From positions 90,001 through 152,448 of the forward strand of contig JADCAS010000001.1 of the NCBI GenBank assembly GCA_020401865.1: a stretch of 62,448 nucleotides of DNA, read 5' to 3'. Under the pieces are notes generated by a model that had not been told where the DNA came from, did no database searches, and saw only the letters and a list, made by a program, of their open reading frames with translations. Made by a program: the position numbers and the translations under genes. Origin of the DNA: Phenylobacterium sp. GTDB taxonomy: Bacteria; Pseudomonadota; Alphaproteobacteria; Caulobacterales; Caulobacteraceae. Of the stretch, positions 9,626-19,567 are shown piece after piece (the first letter of the stretch is position 1; every line of letters begins with the position of its first letter).

Positions 9626-11530
9626 TCAGATGGTGTAGTCGGGCTCGCCCTCCAGCCAGGCGGTGATCGTCTCAGCCGCGTCGGGGGCGGAAACCCGGGT
9701 GGTGTCGATGCGGATGTCCGGCGATTCCGGCGCCTCGTAGGGGCTGTCGATGCCGGTGAAGTTCTTAAGTTCGCCCGCCCGCGCCTTGGCGTAGAGACCC
9801 TTCACGTCGCGCTGTTCCGCCACCTCAAGCGGGGTGTCCACGAAAACCTCGACGAAGTCGCCCTCGGGCATGAGGCTGCGGGCCAGGGCCCGCTCGGCCC
9901 GGAAGGGCGAGATGAAGGAGACGAGGACGATCAGGCCAGCGTCGGCCATGAGCCTCGCGACTTCAGCCACCCGCCGGATGTTCTCCACCCGGTCCTCGTC
10001 GGTGAAGCCCAGGTCCCGGTTCAGGCCGTGGCGGATATTGTCGCCGTCGAGCAGGTAGGTGTGCCGGCCCATGGCGTGAAGTTTCTTCTCCACCATGTTG
10101 GCGATCGTGGATTTTCCGGAGCCGGAAAGTCCTGTGAACCAGATCACCCGCCCCCGATGCCCCTTCAGGGCCGCGCGGGCGGCGCGGTCGACGTCCAGGG
10201 CCTGCCAGTGGACGTTCTGGCTGCGCCGGAGGGCGAAATGGATCATGCCGGCGCCGACGGTCCGGTTGGTGATCCGGTCGATCAGGATGAATCCGCCCAG
10301 GTCACGGCTCTCGGCATAGGGCTCGAAGGCGATGGCGGCGTCCGTGGAGATGTTGCAGACGCCAATTTCATTCAAGTCCAGTCGCTTGGCGGCCAGATGT
10401 TCAAGCGTGTTGACGTTCACCCGGTATTTCGGCTCGGTGATGGAGGCGGACACCGTCCGGGTCCCGAGCTTCAGGAGATAGGGGCGGCCGGGCAGCATGG
10501 GCGCCTCGTCCATCCAGACCAGGGTCGCCTCGAACTGGTCGGCGACGCTCACCGGAGCATCCGCCTGGGCCAGGACGTCCCCCCGGCTGATGTCGACCTC
10601 ATCTTCCAGGGTCAGGGTCACGGACTGGCCGGACTGCGCCGAGTCGACCTCCGACATGCCGGCGATGACCTGGCGGATCCGGCTTTCCCGTCCGGAGGGC
10701 GCAACGCGGATGCGGTCGCCTGGGCGCACCGATCCGGCGGCGATCAGGCCGGAGAAGCCACGGAAGTCGAGGTTCGGCCTGTTGACCCACTGGACGGGCA
10801 TGCGGAAAGGCCGCTCGGTGGCGTCATCGCCCACCGGCACGGTCTCCAGCCAGGAGAGCAGGGTGGGGCCAGCGTACCAGGGCGCGCCGCCTCCGGCCTC
10901 GGCCACGTTGTCGCCCCGCAAAGCCGACATCGGGATGGCCTCGAATTCGGTCAGGCCGATTCTGGCGGCGAACTCGCGATAGTCCTGGACGATGCCGTCG
11001 AAGACCTCCTGCGACCAGTCGACCAGGTCCATCTTGTTGACCGCGAGGATGACGTGACGGATCCCCAGAAGCCGGACGAGGTAGGAGTGACGGCGGGTCT
11101 GGGTCAGAACCCCCCGGCGGGCGTCGATCAGGATGACCGCCGCGTCCGCCGTGGACGCCCCCGTGACCATGTTGCGGGTGTACTGCTCATGGCCCGGGGT
11201 GTCGGCGACGATGAACTTGCGCCGGTCCGTGGAAAAGAATCGGTAGGCCACATCGATGGTGATGCCCTGCTCCCGCTCGGCCGCGAGGCCATCGACGAGG
11301 AGGGCGAAGTCGATCTCGCCGCCCTGGGTGCCGACACGCCGGGAATCCGCCTCGAGGGCCGCAAGCTGGTCCTCGAAGATCATCTTGGAGTCGTAGAGCA
11401 GGCGGCCGATCAGGGTCGACTTGCCGTCGTCCACCGAGCCGCAGGTCAGGAACCGCAGGAGGCTCTTGGTCTCATGCGCCTTCAGGTAGGCTTCGATGTC
11501 ATTGGCGATGAGATCGGACTGGTGAGCCAT
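9626..11530 (-). CDS. cysNC: Bifunctional sulfate adenylyltransferase large subunit / APS kinase
   Basis: A 634-residue fusion. Residues 1 to about 435 are the EF-Tu-like GTPase CysN, with the P-loop [18 protein letters not shown], the [17 protein letters not shown] switch II motif and NKMDLVDW specificity motif. Residues from about 440 are APS kinase (CysC), with Walker A in [20 protein letters not shown] and the [16 protein letters not shown] substrate loop. With CysD it activates sulfate to APS, and the CysC domain then phosphorylates APS to PAPS, so the strain makes PAPS. Its ATG overlaps the cysD stop by one base, so the genes are translationally coupled. The architecture is the NodQ/CysNC type common in alphaproteobacteria. 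Confidence 0.96.
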   Translation of the reverse strand: MAHQSDLIANDIEAYLKAHETKSLLRFLTCGSVDDGKSTLIGRLLYDSKMIFEDQLAALEADSRRVGTQGGEIDFALLVDGLAAEREQGITIDVAYRFFSTDRRKFIVADTPGHEQYTRNMVTGASTADAAVILIDARRGVLTQTRRHSYLVRLLGIRHVILAVNKMDLVDWSQEVFDGIVQDYREFAARIGLTEFEAIPMSALRGDNVAEAGGGAPWYAGPTLLSWLETVPVGDDATERPFRMPVQWVNRPNLDFRGFSGLIAAGSVRPGDRIRVAPSGRESRIRQVIAGMSEVDSAQSGQSVTLTLEDEVDISRGDVLAQADAPVSVADQFEATLVWMDEAPMLPGRPYLLKLGTRTVSASITEPKYRVNVNTLEHLAAKRLDLNEIGVCNISTDAAIAFEPYAESRDLGGFILIDRITNRTVGAGMIHFALRRSQNVHWQALDVDRAARAALKGHRGRVIWFTGLSGSGKSTIANMVEKKLHAMGRHTYLLDGDNIRHGLNRDLGFTDEDRVENIRRVAEVARLMADAGLIVLVSFISPFRAERALARSLMPEGDFVEVFVDTPLEVAEQRDVKGLYAKARAGELKNFTGIDSPYEAPESPDIRIDTTRVSAPDAAETITAWLEGEPDYTI

Positions 11531-12450
11531 CAGAAGTAGCCTTCCTGCTTCTTCTTCTCCATGGAGGCGGCCTGGTCGTGGTCGATCACCCGTCCCTGTC
11601 GCTCGCTGGTGGTGGTCAACAGCATCTCCTGGATGATTTCCGGCAGGGTCGCGGCCGTACTCTCCACGGCGCCCGTCAGGGGATAGCAGCCGAGGGTGCG
11701 AAACCTCACGGACTTCATCTGAGGTGTCTCCCCCGGAAGCAGGGGCATACGGTCGTCATCCACCATGATGAGCGTCCCGTCGCGCTCGACCACCGGGCGG
11801 ACGTCAGAGAAGTAGAGGGGGACGATCGGAATGTCCTCCAGGTGGATGTATTGCCAGATGTCGAGCTCGGTCCAGTTGGAGATCGGGAAGACCCGGATCG
11901 ACTCCCCGGGGTTCTTCCGCGTGTTGTACATCCGCCAGAGCTCGGGCCTCTGGTTCTTGGGGTCCCACCTGTGCTGGGCGGACCGGAAGGAAAAGATCCG
12001 CTCCTTCGCCCGGCTCTTCTCTTCGTCCCGGCGGGCGCCGCCGAAGGCCGCGTCAAAGCCATGGAGGTCCAAGGCCTGCTTCAGTCCTTCCGTCTTCCAG
12101 AGGTCGGTGTGCAGGGCCGATCCATGGTCGAAGGGATTGATCCCCTTCTCGAGGGCTTCTGGGTTCCTGTGCACGATCAGGTCGAAGCCGAGCTCGCGCG
12201 CCATGCGCTCGCGCATTTCATACATGGCCCGGAACTTCCAGGTTGTGTCCACGTGCAGGAGAGGAAAGGGCGGCTTGGAAGGCCAGAAGGCCTTGGCTGC
12301 AAGGTGGAGCATGACAGCCGAGTCCTTGCCGACGGAGTACAGCATGACCGGGCGCGCGGCCTCCGCCACCACCTCACGCAGAATGTGGATAGCCTCGGCC
12401 TCCAGTCGCTGCAGGTGGGTCAGGGCGGCTCCGTGCGCCTTCGCAGTCAT
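11530..12450 (-). CDS. cysD: Sulfate adenylyltransferase subunit 2
   Basis: A 306-residue ATP pyrophosphatase-type subunit that adenylates sulfate together with CysN. The PP-loop is [41 protein letters not shown] and the [19 protein letters not shown] block are diagnostic of CysD. The start at 12450 ([20 protein letters not shown]) is preferred to the frame start at 12501. It is the promoter-proximal gene of the cysD-cysNC operon. The 193 bases upstream, shared with a divergent SDR gene, must hold the control region, but I recognise no CysB or riboswitch signature in it. Confidence 0.96.
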   Translation of the reverse strand: MTAKAHGAALTHLQRLEAEAIHILREVVAEAARPVMLYSVGKDSAVMLHLAAKAFWPSKPPFPLLHVDTTWKFRAMYEMRERMARELGFDLIVHRNPEALEKGINPFDHGSALHTDLWKTEGLKQALDLHGFDAAFGGARRDEEKSRAKERIFSFRSAQHRWDPKNQRPELWRMYNTRKNPGESIRVFPISNWTELDIWQYIHLEDIPIVPLYFSDVRPVVERDGTLIMVDDDRMPLLPGETPQMKSVRFRTLGCYPLTGAVESTAATLPEIIQEMLLTTTSERQGRVIDHDQAASMEKKKQEGYF

Positions 12451-12643
12451 TCCTGTGCCTCTTGAAGCGCCCCGGGGGCGACCTGTCGCCATATAGAGCA
12501 AAGCGAGACGGGAAACCTGCTGATCGCCTTACGGCGGGTCCAATTCTTCTGGCGCCCCGCGAAGAAATCCTTAGCGCGCTTCCCCCTCTTTCACCGGGGC
12601 TGTGTTCCGCCTATGGCTTCTCTTTAGCGGAGGAGACATCGCC

Positions 12644-13447
12644 ATGAGCCAGCAGGATTTCGAGAATTTCGTGGTCGTCGTCACCGGCGCCTCTACCGGG
12701 CTGGGGCGGGCGATCGCCGTGGAGACCGCCCGTCGGGGCGCATCGGACGTCGTGATCAACTTCGCGCGCAGCGCCGAGGAAGCCGAGCAGACCGCCGACC
12801 TCGTTCGCGCCGAGGGGGCCCGCGCGTTCCTCGTGCAGGGCGATGTCTCCCGGGACGGGGACTGCAAGGCCATCGCCTCCGCCGCCAGCGGCCTTGGGCG
12901 GATCGACGCCCTCTTCAACAACGCCGGCGTCACCAAGTTCGCTCAGAACCATGCCGACCTCGACGCCGTCTCCGCCGAGGACTTCCTGAACCTTTACGCG
13001 GTGAACGTCGTGGGGGCCTTCCAGATGATCCGCGCGGCCCGCAGCCTCCTGGAGGCCGCGCCGCAGCCGGGCGCCGTGGTGAACACCTCATCGATCGCGG
13101 GGGTGGCCGGTATTGGCTCCTCCGTGCCCTACGCGGCGTCCAAGGGCGCCATGAATACCCTGACTCTGTCCCTCGCTCGGGCGCTGGCGCCGAAAATCCG
13201 GGTGAACGCCATCTGTCCCGGGTTCATCGACACCCCCTGGTTCGGCAAGGGTATGTCGGAGGAGCGGGTGGCTCGACTTAGGGAGGGCTCCGCAGCCTCG
13301 ACCCCGCTGAAGGTCGCCTCCACCGCCGACGATGTAGCCGCCGCCGCCGCCTTCCTGGCTTCCCGGCAGTCGCGGCACGTCACCGGTGAGACCCTGCTCG
13401 TGGACGCCGGCTCGCACCTCGGATTCGCTCCCTTGAGCATGCGCTGA
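12644..13447 (+). CDS. SDR family oxidoreductase
   Basis: A 267-residue classical short-chain dehydrogenase. It has the NAD(P)-binding VTGASTGLGRAIAVETARR, the structural NNAG motif (LFNNAGVTKF), catalytic Ser in NTSSIAGVAG, YAASK (Tyr/Lys) and the C-terminal LLVDAGSHLGF. ATG at 12644 is preceded by a strong purine-rich site (GGAGGAGA, about 12628-12636), which decides the start over the longer frame from 12602. It is divergent from cysD. The physiological substrate is unknown. Confidence 0.92.
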   Translation: MSQQDFENFVVVVTGASTGLGRAIAVETARRGASDVVINFARSAEEAEQTADLVRAEGARAFLVQGDVSRDGDCKAIASAASGLGRIDALFNNAGVTKFAQNHADLDAVSAEDFLNLYAVNVVGAFQMIRAARSLLEAAPQPGAVVNTSSIAGVAGIGSSVPYAASKGAMNTLTLSLARALAPKIRVNAICPGFIDTPWFGKGMSEERVARLREGSAASTPLKVASTADDVAAAAAFLASRQSRHVTGETLLVDAGSHLGFAPLSMR

Positions 13448-13667
13448 GCCCGGTTCATCCGACGTTAATCCCGAACAGGGTCTAATTGGTCGTGATTTCG
13501 CCGGTGAGACGCCTGGAAAAATGGCGCTCAAAGGCAACGACGCCTGTTTTTTAGTCACTCCGACCGGGCGGGTCCCGGCGTGGGGCCGGGATTCTGGCGG
13601 CGTGAAGCTCCGGGGGGGATGGTCCGAAGGACAGGGTCACGCCTGATAAACAAGGGGATTGCAAAAC

Positions 13668-14363
13668 ATGACTTCATTCAAGCTTGCGGCTGTCGCCGCG
13701 ACCGCCGCCCTCGCCATCGGCACGGCGGCCCAAGCCCAGGACGCGCCTTCCGTATCCTTCAACGTCGGGGTCGCCTCAGACTACATGTTCCGGGGCTACA
13801 GCCAGACGGACAGCAACCCGCAGATCTATGGGGGCGCGGACCTCGGGATCGGCATCTTCTACGCGGGAACCTGGCTCTCGAACGTCGACTTCGGCGATAG
13901 CACCAGCATGGAGTATGACCTTTACGCGGGCTTCAAGCCGACCCTCGGACCGGTGGCCCTGGACATCGGCATCTTCCGCTACGGCTACACCAACCAGGAA
14001 GACGGCGCGAACCTCGACTATTGGGAAGGCAAACTTGGGGCCTCTGTGGCCGCAGGCAAGGGTACGGTCGGCGCCGCCGTCTTCCATACCACCGACAACT
14101 TCGGCCAGACCGGCCAGGCGACCTATGTCGAGCTGAATGGCTCAATGCCGGTGTCGGAGAAGTTCTCCGTATCGGGCGCGGTCGGTCACCAGGCCCTTGA
14201 TGGCACTGGAGATTACGAGACCTGGAACCTGGGCCTCGGCTACGCCATCAACGACACCTTCGGTCTCGATGTCCGTTATTGGGACACCAACGTGAAGAAG
14301 GCGGATGACCCGATGAAGCTGACCTCGGGCCGCATCGTTGTCGGCCTCAAGTCAGCTTTCTGA
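13668..14363 (+). CDS. TorF family putative porin
   Basis: A 231-residue outer-membrane beta-barrel precursor. ATG at 13668, after AAGGGGA at about 13652-13658, gives a textbook signal peptide (MTSFKLAAVAATAALAIGTA, cut after AQA). The mature start SVSFNVGVASDYMFRGYSQT and the alternating aromatic strands are typical of the TIGR02001/TorF family. The C-terminus ends in KSAF, with a terminal Phe as expected for Bam-dependent barrels. It is monocistronic, with a clear terminator hairpin after the stop. The transported solute is unknown. Confidence 0.9.
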   Translation: MTSFKLAAVAATAALAIGTAAQAQDAPSVSFNVGVASDYMFRGYSQTDSNPQIYGGADLGIGIFYAGTWLSNVDFGDSTSMEYDLYAGFKPTLGPVALDIGIFRYGYTNQEDGANLDYWEGKLGASVAAGKGTVGAAVFHTTDNFGQTGQATYVELNGSMPVSEKFSVSGAVGHQALDGTGDYETWNLGLGYAINDTFGLDVRYWDTNVKKADDPMKLTSGRIVVGLKSAF

Positions 14364-14391
14364 TACGGCGCCCGCGCCACAACTCACAGGG

Positions 14392-14429
14392 AAAGCCGTC
14401 AGCCGAAGGGCTGGCGGCTTTTCTTTTTT
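14392..14429 (+). terminator. Rho-independent terminator of the TorF porin gene
   Basis: The arms at 14392-14404 and 14409-14421 form a 13-base-pair stem containing one G-T wobble, closed by a GAAG tetraloop, and are followed by a T-rich tract (TCTTTTTT). It starts about 28 bases after the porin stop. This is the best intrinsic terminator in the window. Confidence 0.9.
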
Positions 14430-14586
14430 GGTAAATCGGCGTCTATGCCAAAAGTCGTTAATCTTGCTGTGCGACTGAATGCGCGACTCGGAGACGGAAC
14501 TCTTCGGGGCAAACGTTTAGAAGCGGAATCACCTTCGCTGCAGCCGACCCATGGGTGTTTGGCCGTCGCAAGTAAGGAGCTGTTGC

Positions 14587-16521
14587 GTGGAGCATATGGC
14601 CAACCGGGCCCGCAGTCTTCTGGCCGATTCCGCTATAGCGTCGGTCGCCCTGCTCGCCGCCTTCCTGCTGACGGCGGGCCGATCGGTCGACCTCTCGCCT
14701 GCGTCCCTGGGCGGAGTCGCGCTGCAGGCCTTGACCTACGGACTGGTCGCCGCGGCCTATACCGGCCTCTTCCGGCGCGAACTGTCCCCCTGGCGTTATG
14801 TATCGACCCCAGACGCCCTGGTCCTCGCCAGGATCGCGATCCTCACAGCTGCAAGCTTTCTCCTGCTCCAGTTCGCCGCCGACCGGGCGCACGGCCTGAG
14901 TCGGGCCATGCTGGCCCTGGCGCCGATCTTTCAGATGGTCGGGGCCATCAGCGCCCGGATGCTTCGACGGGCGGCGCATGAGCGGGCGCTCGATAGCTTT
15001 GCGCCCCTCAAATCCTTCAGTGATCGCCCGCCCCAGGCGCCCGAGCTGCTGCTCATCGGTCCGACGACCGCCGCGGAAACCTACCTGCGCGAGACGGGCC
15101 GCCGGCGCGACAACACCTGGACCCCGGTGGGCATCATCGCCCCGGACTCCAAGGAGGTCGGCCAGCAGGTCCGCGGCGTCTGCATCATCGAGTCCATCGA
15201 GCGGCTTGACGTCGCCCTCGCTGACCTGCGCCGGTGGAATCAATATCCCCGCGCCATCCTCTTCCTCGATGAGCCCGCCCGGCTCAGGGGCCTGACCGCG
15301 GCCCAGCTCGGACGCCTCAAGAACGATGGCGTTCGCCTGTTGCGCCTGCCCTCCATCGTCGACCTTTCGCATGAGGATGGGCTGGCCCTCCTGCCCATGC
15401 GCGACATCAGCGTCGAGGAGCTCCTGCCTCGCGACCCGATCGAGCTGGACCGCGTAGCCCTGCGCTCCCTGGTCTCCGGCCGGCGGATTCTGATCACCGG
15501 CGCCGGCGGGTCCATCGGCGCCGAGCTAAGCCGCCAGGTCGCGGCCCTCGAGGCGGGTCACGTCACTCTTCTCGACTTTTCCGAGACGGCCCTGTTCGAG
15601 ATTGACCGGGAGCTGGGCGAGACCTTCCCCGCCCTGTCCCGCACCGCGGCGCTGGTGGATGTGCGCAATGCTGACCGGGTCACGGACTGCTTCCTGGTTG
15701 AGCGTCCTGACCTCGTCTTCCACGCCGCCGCCCTCAAGCATGTCTCGATGGTGGAGCGTCACCCCGTGGAGGGTGTGCTGACCAACGTCCTGGGCACCTG
15801 GAATGTCGCCGAGGCCGCCGGTGTCGCAGGCGCGGCTCAGATGGTGCTGATCTCCACAGACAAGGCGGTCGATCCGTCCAACGTGATGGGCGCCACGAAG
15901 AGGCTCGCCGAGGCCGTGATCCAGGGCCAGCAGGAAGGCTCCAGGACCCGGTTCTCGGCCGTTCGGTTCGGCAACGTGCTCGGTTCGGCGGGGTCTGTCG
16001 TGCCGATCTTCCGGTCGCAGATCGACCGGGGCGGTCCGGTCACCGTGACCCACCCGGAGATGGCCCGCTACTTCATGACCATCCCGGAGGCCACCCAGCT
16101 GGTCCTCCATGCGACGGCAACCTGCGCCGAAGATCTGAACCCCGATCGGGCCCGCCTCTTCCTGCTGGAGATGGGCGAGCCTGTGAAGATCATGGACCTG
16201 GCCCGGCAGATGATCGCCCTGTCCGGCCGCACGCCGGGCAAGGACATCGAGATCGAGATCACCGGGCTCAGGCCCGGCGAGAAGCTGAGCGAGGAACTGC
16301 TCGACGGCATGGAGAACTCCGTGCCCTGCGCGCCGAAGGTGCTGGAGGTCGTCTCGCCCACCGCCATGGGCGTGGCCCCGGCCCACCTGCGTCGCCTCGA
16401 GGCCATAGCCGCCCGCGGCGACACCGACGAGATCCGCCGCGCCCTCTTTGACCTGGTCGCCCAGATCCGGGGCGAAAAGGCCGCCGGCGCCCCGGCCCTG
16501 CGGGTGGTCTCCAACCGTTGA
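14587..16521 (+). CDS. Polysaccharide biosynthesis nucleoside-diphosphate-sugar dehydratase/epimerase (FlaA1/CapD-like)
   Basis: A membrane-anchored protein of about 644 residues. GTG at 14587 is chosen because TAAGGAG (14573-14579) lies seven bases upstream; ATG at 14596 is the alternative. The N-terminal 120 residues carry four hydrophobic segments, followed by a CoA-binding-like Rossmann region (LLLIGPTTAAETYL). The catalytic SDR domain holds ILITGAGGSIGAELSRQV and HAAALKHVSMVE, as in WbpM/PglF UDP-GlcNAc 4,6-dehydratases. It would make a deoxy-keto sugar for capsule, O-antigen or glycan synthesis. The next gene is a sugar epimerase, 37 bases downstream. Confidence 0.9.
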   Translation: MEHMANRARSLLADSAIASVALLAAFLLTAGRSVDLSPASLGGVALQALTYGLVAAAYTGLFRRELSPWRYVSTPDALVLARIAILTAASFLLLQFAADRAHGLSRAMLALAPIFQMVGAISARMLRRAAHERALDSFAPLKSFSDRPPQAPELLLIGPTTAAETYLRETGRRRDNTWTPVGIIAPDSKEVGQQVRGVCIIESIERLDVALADLRRWNQYPRAILFLDEPARLRGLTAAQLGRLKNDGVRLLRLPSIVDLSHEDGLALLPMRDISVEELLPRDPIELDRVALRSLVSGRRILITGAGGSIGAELSRQVAALEAGHVTLLDFSETALFEIDRELGETFPALSRTAALVDVRNADRVTDCFLVERPDLVFHAAALKHVSMVERHPVEGVLTNVLGTWNVAEAAGVAGAAQMVLISTDKAVDPSNVMGATKRLAEAVIQGQQEGSRTRFSAVRFGNVLGSAGSVVPIFRSQIDRGGPVTVTHPEMARYFMTIPEATQLVLHATATCAEDLNPDRARLFLLEMGEPVKIMDLARQMIALSGRTPGKDIEIEITGLRPGEKLSEELLDGMENSVPCAPKVLEVVSPTAMGVAPAHLRRLEAIAARGDTDEIRRALFDLVAQIRGEKAAGAPALRVVSNR

Positions 16522-16558
16522 TGAGGACGGGTCGGCGGGGCTATCCAGGCGTCGTGTC

Positions 16559-17575
16559 ATGATCCTTGTGACCGGATCCGCCGGCTTCATCGGCTACCAT
16601 GTCGCACAGGCCCTCCTGGATCGCGGGGAGAGCGTCGTCGGGGTCGATTGCATCAGCCCCTACTACGATCCCAATCTGAAACTGGCGCGTCTCGCCCGCC
16701 TCGAGGCCCGGTCCGGCTACCGGCACCACCGGATCGACCTGGCCGACCGGGACGCCGCCGCGGCGGTCTTCGGGTCCGTCCGTCCACGGGGCGTCGTGCA
16801 CCTGGCCGCACAGCCTGGCGTCCGCTACTCGCTTGAGCATCCCGAAGCCTACGTCGATTCAAATCTGGTCGGCTTTCTCAGCGTGCTGGAAGGCTGCCGG
16901 GCGACGTCACCCGACCACCTTGTCTTCGCCTCCACCAGTTCGGCCTACGGGGCCAATGCGACCCTGCCCTTCTCGCCCCACCAGCCGGCCAACCACCCCC
17001 TGACCCTGTATGCGGCGACCAAGTTGGCCAATGAGTCCATGGCCCACGCCTACGCCCACCTGTTCGGGATCCCTTGCACAGGCCTGCGGTTCTTCACGGT
17101 CTACGGTCCCTGGACCCGCCCGGACATGGCCCTCTACCGCTTTGCAGACGCCATCGTCGCCGGCCGCCCCGTCGACGTCTACGGCCAGGGCCGGATGCAG
17201 CGCGACTTCACCTATGTGGATGACATCGTCAGCGGCGTGATCGCCGCCCTGGACCGCCCCGCCGCCCCGGACCCGGCGTGGCGCGCAGAGACGCCCGATC
17301 CCGCCGCCAGCGGGGTGGCGCCCTGGCGCATTCTCAACATCGGCGCAGGGACCCGGGTCGAGCTGATGACCTACATCGAGGTTCTGGCCGAAGCCCTCGG
17401 CCGTCCCGCGAAGCTGAACCTCCTGCCCATGCAGCCCGGGGACATCGTTCGAACGGAGGCGGACATCACCGACACCACCGCCGCCCTTGGATACGCTCCG
17501 ACCACGCCGGTGGAGGTCGGAGTTCGGCGGTTCGCCGACTGGTACTGCGAGTATCACGGCGTCGCCCGGGACTGA
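16559..17575 (+). CDS. NAD-dependent nucleotide-sugar epimerase (UDP-glucuronate 4-epimerase-like)
   Basis: A 338-residue extended SDR. It shows MILVTGSAGFIGYHVAQALL, the uronate-epimerase-like block GVDCISPYYDPNLKLARLAR, Ser/Tyr in FASTSSAYGAN, the YxxxK catalytic pair (LYAATKLANESM) and GLRFFTVYGPWTRPDMALYRF. The PYYDPNLK and WTRPDMA segments favour the UDP-glucuronate 4-epimerase group (LpsL/WbpP-like), giving UDP-galacturonate. ATG at 16559 puts the Rossmann strand at the N-terminus. It follows the FlaA1-like gene closely on the same strand, so both probably act in surface polysaccharide synthesis. Confidence 0.9.
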   Translation: MILVTGSAGFIGYHVAQALLDRGESVVGVDCISPYYDPNLKLARLARLEARSGYRHHRIDLADRDAAAAVFGSVRPRGVVHLAAQPGVRYSLEHPEAYVDSNLVGFLSVLEGCRATSPDHLVFASTSSAYGANATLPFSPHQPANHPLTLYAATKLANESMAHAYAHLFGIPCTGLRFFTVYGPWTRPDMALYRFADAIVAGRPVDVYGQGRMQRDFTYVDDIVSGVIAALDRPAAPDPAWRAETPDPAASGVAPWRILNIGAGTRVELMTYIEVLAEALGRPAKLNLLPMQPGDIVRTEADITDTTAALGYAPTTPVEVGVRRFADWYCEYHGVARD

Positions 17576-17596
17576 GCCCGAGCGTCCGACCCGGGC

Positions 17597-19438
17597 CTAT
17601 TCGGCCACCATCTCCGCGGCGTGGGCGGCCTGGAGCCGGCCCTCAAGCGCTTTGTGCTGGCGCCACAGTTCTTGCGGCAGCCGCTCGCCAAAGGCTTCGT
17701 AGGCTGGCGGAATGAGGGCCGCCTCCTCCGCCCAGACCGTCGCGTCGACGGTCAGCAGCAGGTCGAGCTCCGCCGCCGACAGGCTGAGTCCGGACAGGTC
17801 CAGGGACCCTGCCGTGGGCACCCGGCCGATAGGGGTTTCCTGCGCCGGGGCGCGGCCTGCCAGTCGCTCGAAGATCCACTTCAGGACGCGCGAGTTGTCG
17901 CCGAAGCCCGGCCAGACATAACGGCCGGTGGAGTCCTTTCGGAACCAGTTCACGAAGTAGATTCGCGGAAGCTTGGCGGCGTCGCCCTTCTCGCCGATCG
18001 ACAGCCAGTGCCGGAAGTAGTCGCCCATGTTGTAGCCGCAGAAGGGCAGCATGGCGAAGGGATCGCGGCGTAGCTCGCCGATCCGGTTCTCCGCCGCCGC
18101 TGTCCCCTCGGAGGCCACGTTGGAGGCCAGGAAGACGCCGTGCGCCCAGTCGAAGGCCTCGGTCACCAACGGCACGGCGCTGGCCCGGCGGCCGCCAAAA
18201 AGGATGGCCGAGATCGGCACGCCCTTCGGGTCCTCCCACTCGGGCGCGATCACCGGGCACTGGCTGGCCGGAACCGTGAAGCGGGCGTTGGGGTGGGCGG
18301 CGGGTTCTCCGGAGCCCGGCGACCAGGGCCGGCCCTTCCAGTCGGTCAGGTTGGCCGGGGGAGTCTTTGTCAGGCCCTCCCACCAGACGTCTCCATCGTC
18401 GGTCAGGGCGACATTCGTGAAGACGCAGTTGGCGTGAAGAGAGGCGACCGCATTGCGGTTGGTCTCATTGCCCGTCCCGGGCGCCACGCCGAAGAAACCG
18501 GCCTCGGGATTGATGGCGTAGAGCCGGCCGTCATCGCCGAACCGCATCCAGCAGATGTCATCGCCGACGGTCTCGGCCTTCCACCCGGCAAGGGTCGGCT
18601 GGAGCATGGCCATATTGGTCTTGCCGCAGGCGCTGGGGAAGGCGGCGGCGATGTAGCGGACTTCGTTCTGGGGCGAGGTCAGCTTGAGGATGAGCATGTG
18701 CTCGGCCAGCCACCCCTCGTCCCGAGCCATGACCGAGGCGATGCGTAGGGCGAAGCACTTCTTGCCCAAAAGGGCGTTGCCGCCATAGCCTGACCCGTAG
18801 GACCAGATCTCCCGGGTTTCGGGATAGTGGACGATGTACTTCTCGGGATTGCAGGGCCAGGGAACGTCCGCCTGCCCGGCGGCCAGGGGCGCGCCGAGCG
18901 TATGCACGGCGGGCACGAAGAAGCCGTCCTCCCCGAGCTGTTCCAGCGCCGGCTTGCCCATCCGGGTCATGACCCGCATCGAGATGGCGACATAGGCGCT
19001 GTCGGTGATCTCGACGCCGATCTGGCTGATCTTCGAACCCAGCGGCCCCATGCTGAAGGGGCATACGTACATCGTCCGGCCGCTCATGCAGCCGTCGAAA
19101 AGGCCCGCCATTTTCTCCCGCATCGCCACGGGATCGGACCAGTTGTTGGTCGGCCCAGCGTCGATCTGTTTCTCGGAGCAGATGAAGGTGCGGCTCTCAA
19201 CCCTGGCGACATCGCCCGGATCCGAGGCGGCATAGAAGGAATTGGGACGCTTGGCCGGGTTCAGGCGCTTCAGGGTGCCTTTCGCCTCGAGTTCCCGGGT
19301 CAGGGCGTCCCACTCCGCATCTGATCCATCGCACCAGTGAACCCTGTCCGGCCGGGTCAGGGCCGCGATCTGCTCGACCCAGGCGATCAGTCGGGTGTGG
19401 CGGGTGGGTGCAGGGTGGATGCCAGGGATCGCAGTCAT
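17597..19438 (-). CDS. pckG: Phosphoenolpyruvate carboxykinase (GTP)
   Basis: A 613-residue enzyme that converts oxaloacetate and GTP to PEP, CO2 and GDP, the entry step to gluconeogenesis. Diagnostic features are the kinase-1a P-loop [15 protein letters not shown] with the mobile active-site Cys, the metal-binding GDDICWMRF, and [20 protein letters not shown]. The length and motifs match the GTP-type family rather than the ATP-type PckA. The gene is monocistronic and convergent with the epimerase gene, with only 21 bases between stops. Confidence 0.96.
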   Translation of the reverse strand: MTAIPGIHPAPTRHTRLIAWVEQIAALTRPDRVHWCDGSDAEWDALTRELEAKGTLKRLNPAKRPNSFYAASDPGDVARVESRTFICSEKQIDAGPTNNWSDPVAMREKMAGLFDGCMSGRTMYVCPFSMGPLGSKISQIGVEITDSAYVAISMRVMTRMGKPALEQLGEDGFFVPAVHTLGAPLAAGQADVPWPCNPEKYIVHYPETREIWSYGSGYGGNALLGKKCFALRIASVMARDEGWLAEHMLILKLTSPQNEVRYIAAAFPSACGKTNMAMLQPTLAGWKAETVGDDICWMRFGDDGRLYAINPEAGFFGVAPGTGNETNRNAVASLHANCVFTNVALTDDGDVWWEGLTKTPPANLTDWKGRPWSPGSGEPAAHPNARFTVPASQCPVIAPEWEDPKGVPISAILFGGRRASAVPLVTEAFDWAHGVFLASNVASEGTAAAENRIGELRRDPFAMLPFCGYNMGDYFRHWLSIGEKGDAAKLPRIYFVNWFRKDSTGRYVWPGFGDNSRVLKWIFERLAGRAPAQETPIGRVPTAGSLDLSGLSLSAAELDLLLTVDATVWAEEAALIPPAYEAFGERLPQELWRQHKALEGRLQAAHAAEMVAE

Positions 19439-19567
19439 CAGTTCAACTTCTCCGAGCCGTGGCGGCGGTTGGGGGAGTCGGTCGGGGACGCGGGACTCGC
19501 GCCCTCGTAATCAACCTTCCGTGAAAAGGCGAGCGCGGGAACCGGCCTGTCGTCCAAAAAACGTCAC

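Noticed and set aside
12451..12643. SAM-II-like or sulfur riboswitch between cysD and the SDR gene
   Set aside because: No conserved pseudoknot pattern was recognised; left as plain promoter region.
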